From contig DAICXZ010000030.1 in assembly GCA_027311945.1 (NCBI GenBank), forward strand, positions 310,001 to 374,000: 64,000 nucleotides of DNA, read 5' to 3'. This stretch comes from Erythrobacter sp. Its GTDB lineage: Bacteria; Pseudomonadota; Alphaproteobacteria; Sphingomonadales; Sphingomonadaceae. The position numbers were made by a program, and so were the translations under genes. Position 1 is the first letter of the stretch, and the number at the start of each line of letters is the position of its first letter. Positions 1-8,093 of the stretch are shown here, in pieces. Below the pieces are notes generated by a model. It was not told the DNA's origin, ran no database searches, and saw only the letters and a program-made list of their open reading frames with translations.

Positions 1-500
1 GCCTGGTAGGTCTTTTCGACCTCGACCCGGCTGAACAGTTCGGAGGCGAAGATATTGAAATCGAAGGCACGGTCGCGCGAGCGCTGGCCGCGGCTATCCT
101 GCGCCGAATCGACGTTGCCGAGCACTTCCATGCCGTTGAGCTGGACGCGGGCGAAGTCGGGGCCGAGGCCGCGCAGCGAGATGCGCCGGCCTTCGCCGGC
201 CTCGCGGTTGATCTGTACGCCGGGCAGGCGCTGCAGCGATTCGGCAAGGTTGAGATCGGGGAACTTTGCCATGTCCTCGGCCACGATCACGTCGATGCGG
301 ATGTTCGAGTCGCGCTTGGCGTCGAGCGCGTCGGAGAGCGACTGGCGGAAGCCGGTGACGACGATGGCGTCATCGGCGCTGGCGGCGCTATCCTGCGCAA
401 AAGCTGCGGCCGGGCACAGCAGGGCCATGGCCGATGCGGTGGTGAACAGGACATTTCGGTAGCTCGGGCGGGTGGCCCGAGAGGCATTGCAACCGTTCAT
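1..500 (-). CDS. TonB-dependent receptor, N-terminal part (cut by window start)
   Basis: The frame opens at ATG 500 behind a GAGGGG ribosome site and runs open to base 1, so about 166 residues of a much longer outer-membrane protein are visible. A signal peptide (hydrophobic stretch ending AAAFAQ) is followed by DDAIVVTGFRQSL, a TonB-box-like segment, and then the plug domain with NLAESLQRLPGVQINRE and ISLRGLGPDF. This plug resembles the Caulobacter/sphingomonad receptor family. The class takes up bulky or scarce substrates across the outer membrane using TonB energy. A palindrome matching the GntR operators of the neighbouring phosphonate genes lies 25 bp upstream of the start codon, so I infer that it imports a phosphonate or a phosphonate-bearing compound. 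The substrate is not shown by the sequence itself. Confidence 0.88.
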   Translation of the reverse strand, partial: MNGCNASRATRPSYRNVLFTTASAMALLCPAAAFAQDSAASADDAIVVTGFRQSLSDALDAKRDSNIRIDVIVAEDMAKFPDLNLAESLQRLPGVQINREAGEGRRISLRGLGPDFARVQLNGMEVLGNVDSAQDSRGQRSRDRAFDFNIFASELFSRVEVEKTYQ

Positions 501-524
501 GAGAAACCCCTCTTGTTGGCAAAC

Positions 525-536
525 TGGTCTGAACCA
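525..536. promoter_or_regulatory. Probable GntR/UTRA operator before the TonB receptor
   Basis: TGGTCTGAACCA matches the perfect palindrome at 1586-1597 (TGGTCTAGACCA) at 10 of 12 positions. It lies 25 bp upstream of the receptor start codon, where a bound repressor would block transcription. The flanks extend the dyad to CTGGT...ACCAG. The same type of word is the known site of HutC-subfamily regulators such as PhnF and NagR. Confidence 0.6.
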
Positions 537-697
537 GATGCTCGACTAGCGGCGCTTGATAACAGTTGCGTGACAGGATGACGGTCTGATGCTGCGTCGC
601 AGCGATTTTGTCCAGGTGCGGCGAAATGGCCGCAGTGGCGGCTCCGCGAGATTGCGCGGTTGAACCGATTGTGCGCCCGTTGTGGCGAGCTGAGGGG

Positions 698-1453
698 CTA
701 GCGAACGCGCAGGTCCACGTTGATTTGCACGGCATCGTGGCGCCAGTATTCGTGATCGTATTCGACCACCCGGCCATGACCGTCGTAGCTCACGCGCTGC
801 AAGGCGAGGCCGGGCAGGCCCGACTTCTGGCGCAGGTCGACCGCCTCGTCACCGGTCAGCGCGCAGGGCTGCATCGAGATCTGGTTGCGCGCGACGGTAA
901 TGCCGAAATTGCGCTTCAGGATCGCGGTGAGCGAGGTGTTGAGGTCGAACTCTATGAGGCCCGGTGTGATGGCAGCATCGACCACCAGTTTTTCGACCAG
1001 CACCGCCCGCCCGTCGACCGAGCGCAGGCGGCGAATGTGATGCAGCGGGGCGCCGAGCGGGCGCGCGAAAATGTCCGAAAGCAGCGGGTCTGCGGGGATT
1101 GTGGCGGTGCTGATGGTGTGCGTGCTGGGCACGCGGCCCTGCGCCTCGACGTAGGACATGAAGCCTTCCCAGCGCGTCGGATCATAGACCACCGGCGGCG
1201 GCGAGACGTACCATCCGCTGCGATCGCGACGGAAGATCGCGCCCTCGGCTTCGAGCAAGAACAGCGCCTCGCGAATGGTGCCGCGGGCAAGGGCGAATTC
1301 GCCTTGCAGCTGCCGTTCCGAGGGCAACTTGTCACCCGGCTTGAGATCGCCCGCCGCGATGCGCGCGGCAATCCCGTCGCGCAGGCCCAGATACTGGCGG
1401 CTTTCCGCCGTGTCGGCCGGGCTCGCCCCGGTAGTATCCGCCGCTTTTTCCAT
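698..1453 (-). CDS. GntR family (HutC/UTRA) transcriptional regulator of the phosphonate island
   Basis: This 251-residue protein has an N-terminal winged helix-turn-helix (YLGLRDGIAARIAAGDLKPG, then KLPSERQLQGEFALARGTIREAL) and a C-terminal UTRA effector domain from about residue 90. UTRA domains bind a small metabolite that releases the protein from DNA. I start it at ATG 1453, which has an AGGAAG ribosome site; a GTG at 1471 is also in frame. It is divergent from the HD oxygenase gene and close to phnX and the FAD oxidase, so a phosphonate or aminoethylphosphonate is the likely inducer. Three TGGTCTAGACCA-like palindromes in the island are its probable operators. None lies immediately before its own start, so autoregulation is uncertain. 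Confidence 0.9.
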   Translation of the reverse strand: MEKAADTTGASPADTAESRQYLGLRDGIAARIAAGDLKPGDKLPSERQLQGEFALARGTIREALFLLEAEGAIFRRDRSGWYVSPPPVVYDPTRWEGFMSYVEAQGRVPSTHTISTATIPADPLLSDIFARPLGAPLHHIRRLRSVDGRAVLVEKLVVDAAITPGLIEFDLNTSLTAILKRNFGITVARNQISMQPCALTGDEAVDLRQKSGLPGLALQRVSYDGHGRVVEYDHEYWRHDAVQINVDLRVR

Positions 1454-1585
1454 GCTTCCTGTTAGCCTCACTACCCTGACCCGACAACCGGTGCGGGGCC
1501 TGTCTTTGCAACTTGGAAAGCCGGAATCGCGAGAAAATTGCCGGACTTGGGAAAAATGGATGCGTCACGCCGCATTATCTGCAAT

Positions 1586-1597
1586 TGGTCTAGACCA
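1586..1597. promoter_or_regulatory. Perfect GntR/UTRA operator overlapping the oxygenase start codon
   Basis: TGGTCTAGACCA is a perfect 12-bp palindrome whose last base is the A of the downstream ATG. The same word is a documented site type for HutC-subfamily repressors. Repressor bound here would cover the translation start region and probably the transcription start of the HD oxygenase gene. It also lies in the promoter space shared with the divergent regulator gene. Confidence 0.72.
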
Positions 1598-2166
1598 TGT
1601 TTGCGAAAGAGACAAATTGCTCCACCGCTGCTGCGGAGGCTATCGCCCTGTTCGTGCGTTTGGGCACCCTGCATTATGGCGAAAAGGTCAGCCAGCTCGA
1701 CCACGCGCTGCAATGCGCGCACAATGCGCGGCTCGCGGGTGAGGGAGAGGCGATGATCGCGGCTGCGCTGCTGCATGATATTGGTCACCTGTTGCACCAC
1801 GAGGGTGAGGACGCGGCCACACGCGGGATCGATACCCGCCACGAGATCACCGGCGCGACCTGGCTGCGCGAACGGTTCGGCCCCGAGGTGAGCGAGCCGG
1901 TGCGGCTCCACGTCGATGCCAAGCGCTATCTCGCTCTGCGCCAGCCCGGCTATGTCGGGAGCCTGAGCCCGGCCTCGCTCGAAAGTCTCGCGTTGCAGGG
2001 CGGGGCTATGGACGAGGAAGAAGCCACACGCTTCGAGCAGGATCCGCATCACGCCGAGGCCTTGCGCCTGCGCGACTACGACGATCTTGGCAAGAAAGAC
2101 CGCGACGATCTGCAAAGCTTCGAAAGCTATCACGATATGCTGGTGCGGCTGGCGCGAGAAGGCTGA
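1597..2166 (+). CDS. phnZ: HD-domain phosphonate oxygenase, PhnZ/TmpB type
   Basis: This 189-residue protein belongs to the phosphonate-linked HD oxygenases, which use a mixed-valence diiron centre to cleave the C-P bond of 1-hydroxy phosphonates and release phosphate. The metal motif LLHDIGHLLH is near residue 60, with upstream LDHALQCAH and downstream HEITGA and LHVDAKRYL. The C-terminal LRDYDDLGKK and QGGAMDEEEA segments are also typical of the family. PhnZ acts on 2-amino-1-hydroxyethylphosphonate and TmpB on the trimethylated analogue; the sequence alone does not settle which substrate applies. The usual partner hydroxylase (PhnY or TmpA) is not in the window. There is no clear ribosome site before ATG 1597, so either the message is nearly leaderless or the start is later. 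Its 3' end faces phnX. Confidence 0.82.
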   Translation: MFAKETNCSTAAAEAIALFVRLGTLHYGEKVSQLDHALQCAHNARLAGEGEAMIAAALLHDIGHLLHHEGEDAATRGIDTRHEITGATWLRERFGPEVSEPVRLHVDAKRYLALRQPGYVGSLSPASLESLALQGGAMDEEEATRFEQDPHHAEALRLRDYDDLGKKDRDDLQSFESYHDMLVRLAREG

Positions 2167-2189
2167 GGGCCTATCCCGCGCCGGCGCGC

Positions 2190-2990
2190 TCAGCCGCGCC
2201 GGGCCGCTTCGTCTTCGAGCGCGGGAATAAGGTCCGCCACCGAAGCGATCACCACGTCGGCCCCTGCGGCCTTAAGCCGTTCGCCCGCCGCTGCCACCCT
2301 GTCGGCGCGGTCAGCAGGGTCGAGCGCGGCCAGTTCCTCGACGCTCAACCCGACCGCATTGCCGGAGGCTGCCACGCCCACGGTGAAGCAGCCCGCATTG
2401 CGGCCTTCTTCCATGCCGACTTCCGCGTCGTCGACCTTGACCACGCGTGTGAGCGGCCAGACGCCGAGATCGGCGCAGGCTTTGTAGACCATTAGCGGCG
2501 AGGGGCGGCCTTGCGCCGTTTCGTTGGCGCAGACGACCAGATCGGGATCGTAGCCCTCTGCCTTTGCTCTGGGCAGGATCGCCTCCATCATCTCGCGCGA
2601 ATAGCCGGTGCAGGAGGCGATCTTTATGCCCTCTTCGCGCAGGCGGGCAACTGTCTCGGCAGCGCCGGGCACGAGGTGCGCGGTTTCGCGGGCAAGCCGG
2701 ATCATGGGCTCTTGCAGCGTTTCGAGAACTTCGGCGGTGGCGGCCTCATCGGGCGCGGTGCCGCGCGCTTCTTGCCAGGCGGCGGCAAGGCGGGGCTGGG
2801 CGAGCATGGCGCGGATATGGTCGGCCTTGGCGCGGCCCATGTCGGCGCGCGCTTCGGCTTCTTCAGCGGGCACGCCCGACAGGCGGAAGGCCTCGATCAG
2901 CGCCAGCACCGGGGCGCGGCTGCCGAAGTCGACCATCGTTCCGGCCCAGTCGAACATCACCATGTCGAAGGCGTTACGGATCTTAGTCAT
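2190..2990 (-). CDS. phnX: Phosphonoacetaldehyde hydrolase (phosphonatase)
   Basis: This 266-residue HAD-superfamily enzyme hydrolyses phosphonoacetaldehyde to acetaldehyde and phosphate in the cytoplasm. The nucleophile motif FDWAGTMVDFG is near residue 10. The Schiff-base lysine sits in MGRAKADHI near residue 50, and the acidic motif VKVDDAEVGMEEGRNAG near residue 175. All three are the hallmarks that separate phosphonatase from other HAD enzymes. I start at ATG 2990, whose codon lies in the 8-bp overlap with the end of the upstream FAD oxidase; a longer reading to 3089 would run well into that gene. The overlap implies translational coupling: the oxidase would supply the aldehyde that this enzyme consumes. 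Confidence 0.93.
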   Translation of the reverse strand: MTKIRNAFDMVMFDWAGTMVDFGSRAPVLALIEAFRLSGVPAEEAEARADMGRAKADHIRAMLAQPRLAAAWQEARGTAPDEAATAEVLETLQEPMIRLARETAHLVPGAAETVARLREEGIKIASCTGYSREMMEAILPRAKAEGYDPDLVVCANETAQGRPSPLMVYKACADLGVWPLTRVVKVDDAEVGMEEGRNAGCFTVGVAASGNAVGLSVEELAALDPADRADRVAAAGERLKAAGADVVIASVADLIPALEDEAARRG

Positions 2991-4119
2991 TGGGGGCGTT
3001 CTCCTCGAACAGGTTGGCCAGCACCTCTTCTGCGAAGGCGAAGGCGGTGGATGCGCCGTTTCCGGCAGTGATGAGCGCGAGCCTGACACGTGGGTGCGGC
3101 GCGGCGATCAGGCTGGGTTCGGGGCCGCGGGCATAGGTGCCGGTCCAGCGTTCGAGCACGGCCGGGGCGGGCTGTCCGGTGGCGGCGCTCCATTCGGCGA
3201 GGATGAGCTGGTTGACTGCCTCGCTGGCGAAGGGATCGGGGGTGGCACGCTCGTGGTGGCTGTCGCCGACCACCAGCGTGCCGTCGGCGCTCTGCACCGC
3301 GATGAGGTGAATGCCGTTGGCCAGTTCCTCGCCCTGTTCTTCTTCCAGCCGGATGCGCAGCGCGGCGGCGGCGGGCAATTCGCTGTAGCCATCGTAGCGC
3401 GCCAGCCCGAGGTCCGACATGATCGGCGCGGGCAGAGTGAAGCCGGGGGCGGCCAGGCGCAGCATTTGCAGTTTGGAGCGGACGAGCCCGGCGTTTTGCA
3501 GGATGTCCGCACCGAGACCGGAGAAATCGTCGCCGGGGCAGACGATCGTGCGGTCGGCAAGCACCTCGCCGCGGCCGGTCATGATGTGGGGCGGTTCGAC
3601 CGCAAGGGCGGCGGCTTCGCGCAGGAAGGTCACGCCGTGCTCGCGTTCAAGATAGCGCGCTAGCAGCGGGATTGCGCTGCGCGATTCGACGCGCAGATCG
3701 TGCGGGCTCCATAGCGCTGCCCGTGTCTGCGGGCCGGTGACTTCGGGCGCGCGGGTGGCGGCTTCACCGGGCGAGAGCAGTTCGCAGCCTTCACCCATCT
3801 CGGTAGCCATGAACTCTTCGAGAACGCCCACGGCCTCGGCGCGCCGGACGGGCATGAACAGCCCGCGCTGGAGCACGTCGATGCCCGCCGGTACGGCAAT
3901 CTCCAGCCATAGATCGCGGCTGCGGCGCGCGCGCTCCCAGACCAGTCCGCGCCGTTGGCCGGTGACGGTTACAAAGCCGAAGTTGCGGATCGAGGCGCCG
4001 TCGGCCTGCGCGTTGCGGTCGATCACGATCACCCGCAGCCCGCGCTTTGCCGCTGCCAGCGCGCAGCCAAGCCCGACAATTCCGGCCCCGACCACCGCCA
4101 GATCATAGTGTTCGCTCAT
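2983..4119 (-). CDS. Phosphonate-associated FAD-dependent amine oxidoreductase (TIGR03364-like)
   Basis: This 378-residue glycine-oxidase/DAO-fold flavoenzyme opens with the FAD-binding motif VVGAGIVGLGCALAAAKRG at residues 9-27, followed by an acidic strand end VIVIDRN. A second conserved block, RWTGTYARGPEPSLIAAPHP, lies near residue 325. Members of this family occur almost only in phosphonate operons and are thought to oxidise 2-aminoethylphosphonate or its N-methyl form to phosphonoacetaldehyde. Its overlap with phnX fits that role exactly, giving an oxidative route to aldehyde in place of the PhnW transaminase, which is not seen here. Hydrogen peroxide would be the by-product. Assignment to the family is firm, the substrate is inferred. 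Confidence 0.85.
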   Translation of the reverse strand: MSEHYDLAVVGAGIVGLGCALAAAKRGLRVIVIDRNAQADGASIRNFGFVTVTGQRRGLVWERARRSRDLWLEIAVPAGIDVLQRGLFMPVRRAEAVGVLEEFMATEMGEGCELLSPGEAATRAPEVTGPQTRAALWSPHDLRVESRSAIPLLARYLEREHGVTFLREAAALAVEPPHIMTGRGEVLADRTIVCPGDDFSGLGADILQNAGLVRSKLQMLRLAAPGFTLPAPIMSDLGLARYDGYSELPAAAALRIRLEEEQGEELANGIHLIAVQSADGTLVVGDSHHERATPDPFASEAVNQLILAEWSAATGQPAPAVLERWTGTYARGPEPSLIAAPHPRVRLALITAGNGASTAFAFAEEVLANLFEENAPND

Positions 4120-4205
4120 TTTTGCGAGGCCTCCGCATCGGTTGACCTCAAGCTTTCACAGGTGGCTGGCACAGGCTGCCTCTCGTCATTTGGCTGTCGC
4201 ATATT

Positions 4206-4217
4206 TGGTATAGACCA
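4206..4217. promoter_or_regulatory. GntR/UTRA operator between FAD oxidase and transporter genes
   Basis: TGGTATAGACCA differs from the perfect palindrome at 1586-1597 by one base. It is 26 bp before the transporter start and about 87 bp before the divergent FAD oxidase start, so one site could control both transcription units. Confidence 0.68.
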
Positions 4218-4242
4218 GCCATCTATGACAGGAGCAAGTCAG

Positions 4243-5574
<1,332 letters not shown>

Positions 5575-5617
5575 GCGGGCCTATCCGACTGTAACTCACA
5601 AGCAACAAGATTGCGGG

Positions 5618-5655
5618 GTCACGCAATCGTCATCAACTTGCCGCGAACCCGTCAT
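5618..5655 (+). promoter_or_regulatory. GTCA words in 11-bp phase, Pho-box-like
   Basis: GTCAC at 5618, GTCAT at 5629 and GTCAT at 5651 are spaced 11 and 22 bp, the repeat length bound by PhoB (7-bp CTGTCAT units every 11 bp). The CT part of the unit is not conserved, and the expected unit at 5640 is missing. The position 50-85 bp before a TonB receptor and PhoD phosphatase pair makes phosphate control plausible, but the match is weak. Confidence 0.35.
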
Positions 5656-5703
5656 TCACACTGAATAGGCGCGCTGCCATTCAACCATAACGGGAAACGC
5701 CAC

Positions 5704-8067
5704 ATGACTATTCGTTCGTCGCTCAAGTTTGCACTGCTCGCGGGCACCACGCTCGCCGCCACCCCGGCCCTCGCCGAGGAGACCGATGGCGTCGGCAACA
5801 GCATCGTCGTGACCGCGCAGAAAATTGAACAGCGCGTGGAAGATGTTCCGATCACCGTCACCGCCACTTCGGGCGAGCGGATGGAACAGCTGGGCGTGTC
5901 GGACCTCGACGAGCTTTCAAACTACGTCCCCGGCCTGAACATTCAGGAGCAGAGCGCCAACAACCCCGGCATCGTGATCCGCGGCGTCACCTCGGACTCG
6001 GGTTCGGCGCAGCAGGGTCCGCGCGTCACGCTCTATTACAACGGCGTCGACATCTCTCGTTCGCGCGGGTCGTATCAGGCGATCTATGACCTCGAACGGG
6101 TCGAGGTGATCAAGGGCCCGCAGGCCACTTTGTTCGGTACCGCTTCGGCAGTCGGTGCGATCAGCCTTGTCTCGGCCAAGCCGCAGCCCGGTGTCTCGGC
6201 CGAACTTACCGGCGGCTATGGTAACTACGACTACACATTGCTGCGCGGCTATCTGAACGCGGGCAGCGACGTTGTTGCGGGCCGCCTTGCTTTCGAGTGG
6301 AAGACCCGCGACGGTTATGTCCAGAACCTCGCCGAATCGCAGGACGAAGAGCTTTACGCGCTCGACAATCTAGGCCTGCGCGGTTCGCTGCGCTTCACGC
6401 CGAGCGACGATCTCACCGTTGATCTGGTCGGCACCTTTGACCGCCAGCGCAATGGCGGAACTCCCTTCATCTCGGGCAACTTCCCCACCGCCGCCGGTGC
6501 CGCTGACCCCTTCGGCGACGCGCAGCTTGGCGGTTCGCCGCTGTCGGCAAGCGTGCTCGGCAAGGACCAGCTCGGCCTCGACCGTGAAGTCTACGACGCG
6601 AACCTCACCGCCGAATGGCAGTTCGCCGACAACTGGACCTTCACCTCGGTCAACGGCTACCGCGAGTTCGACAGCCTCGAGACCTTCGATGCCGACGGCT
6701 CGGCAGCCTGGTTCCTTGAGTTTGCTGAAGACGCCTCGGGCTGGCAGTTCAGCCACGAAGGCCGTTTCGCCTACGAGGGCATGAACGTGCGCGGCTCGTT
6801 CGGGTGGAACTACTTTACCGAGGATGGCCGCCAGTCGGTTCCATTCTCGGGCGAGGAGGGCACCTTCCTCCAATGCCTCGCCGGGATCGCCGCCGCTGCC
6901 GGGCTCGACCTGCCGTGCACCGCCTCCGATGGTTCGGTGCCTGCCTCGCAGCTTACCGCCATTCTCACCGGCGGCGCGCTCACGCAGATCCCATATCAGT
7001 CGTGGTTCCAGAACGAAGGCCAGAACGACAGCTACTCGGTCTTCGCCGATGCCACCTGGATGCCGACCGACTCGCTCGAACTGACAGCTGGCTTGCGCTA
7101 CCTGTGGGAAAACCGCCAGTCGGGCTATGTCTCCGAGGTGCCGGTGCCGGTGCTGCCAGCCCTGCTGCCCGCCAGTCTGCGCGAGGGCTTGCTGGCTGCC
7201 CTGCCGAGCCTCGCCTTCTCGCTCGTCCCCGGCCAGGTGGACACTGACGGCGTGACCTTCACCGCCGATGACAGTTTCGATGCGTGGTTGCCGCGTTTCA
7301 ACGCGCTGTACCGGATCAGCCCGGATGTGAATGTCTATGCCACCGTTTCGAAGGGCCGTCGCTCGCCGGTGGTGCAGCTTTCCGCCACGCGCGATGCTTC
7401 GCTGAATACGGTGCCCGGCCTCCAGATCGTGCCCGAGGAAACGGTGTGGAACTACGAGGGCGGCATCAAGGTCGCGACCGGCGCGGTGCAGGGCTCGCTC
7501 GGCGTCTACTACCAGAACTATTCGGGCTTCCAGGTCAGCGTGACACAGGATGACGGTTCGACCCGTACCGAAAGCGCGGGCAATGCCAAGAACATCGGCG
7601 TCGAGGCCGAGCTGTTCGTGCAGGCGACCGATGCGATCAGCCTGTTCATCAACGGTGCCTATGCCGATGCCAAGATCGACGAGGATAACACGCTTGCGCC
7701 TGCCTATTCTGGCGCGCGCTTCCGCCTGCAGCCGAAGTTCCAGATGGCGGCGGGCCTCACCATCGATCACATGGTCGCCAACGACGTGCGCTTCTTTGCC
7801 ACGCCGAGCGTGACCCACCGCAGCACGATCTTCTTCGAGCTGCCCAACTCGGCGAAGATCTCGCAAGGACCGGTCACGCTGCTTAACCTGCGGGCCGGCT
7901 TTGCCTTCGCCGACGACATGATCGAGGTGGCGGGCTTCGTGCGCAACTTGAGCAATGAGGACTATCTGCTCGATGCCGGCAACACCGGCGGGGCCTTCGG
8001 TTACCCGACCTTCATCCCTGCCGAGCCGCGCTTCTACGGCATTGAACTCACCGCGCGCCTGCGCTGA
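5704..8067 (+). CDS. TonB-dependent receptor paired with PhoD phosphatase
   Basis: This 787-residue outer-membrane receptor has a signal peptide (residues 1-24, ending ALA), then NSIVVTAQKIEQRVEDVPITVTA, which is the TonB-box/plug entry of the sphingomonad receptor class. The plug contains LSNYVPGLNIQ, IVIRGV and VEVIKGPQATLFG, and a beta-barrel follows to the C-terminal residue pattern RFYGIELTARLR. Length is normal for the family. The phosphatase gene follows after 26 bp, so the two probably form an operon. I infer uptake of a phosphate ester or its organic part, released at the cell surface. ATG 5704 has only a poor ribosome site (GGGAAA). Confidence 0.9.
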   Translation: MTIRSSLKFALLAGTTLAATPALAEETDGVGNSIVVTAQKIEQRVEDVPITVTATSGERMEQLGVSDLDELSNYVPGLNIQEQSANNPGIVIRGVTSDSGSAQQGPRVTLYYNGVDISRSRGSYQAIYDLERVEVIKGPQATLFGTASAVGAISLVSAKPQPGVSAELTGGYGNYDYTLLRGYLNAGSDVVAGRLAFEWKTRDGYVQNLAESQDEELYALDNLGLRGSLRFTPSDDLTVDLVGTFDRQRNGGTPFISGNFPTAAGAADPFGDAQLGGSPLSASVLGKDQLGLDREVYDANLTAEWQFADNWTFTSVNGYREFDSLETFDADGSAAWFLEFAEDASGWQFSHEGRFAYEGMNVRGSFGWNYFTEDGRQSVPFSGEEGTFLQCLAGIAAAAGLDLPCTASDGSVPASQLTAILTGGALTQIPYQSWFQNEGQNDSYSVFADATWMPTDSLELTAGLRYLWENRQSGYVSEVPVPVLPALLPASLREGLLAALPSLAFSLVPGQVDTDGVTFTADDSFDAWLPRFNALYRISPDVNVYATVSKGRRSPVVQLSATRDASLNTVPGLQIVPEETVWNYEGGIKVATGAVQGSLGVYYQNYSGFQVSVTQDDGSTRTESAGNAKNIGVEAELFVQATDAISLFINGAYADAKIDEDNTLAPAYSGARFRLQPKFQMAAGLTIDHMVANDVRFFATPSVTHRSTIFFELPNSAKISQGPVTLLNLRAGFAFADDMIEVAGFVRNLSNEDYLLDAGNTGGAFGYPTFIPAEPRFYGIELTARLR

Positions 8068-8093
8068 TTGTGACCAAGGAAAGGAAACTTCCG

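Noticed and set aside
6370-7866. 498-residue minus-strand open frame
   Set aside because: Antisense to the TonB receptor, Arg/His/Gly-rich, no ribosome site or recognisable fold.
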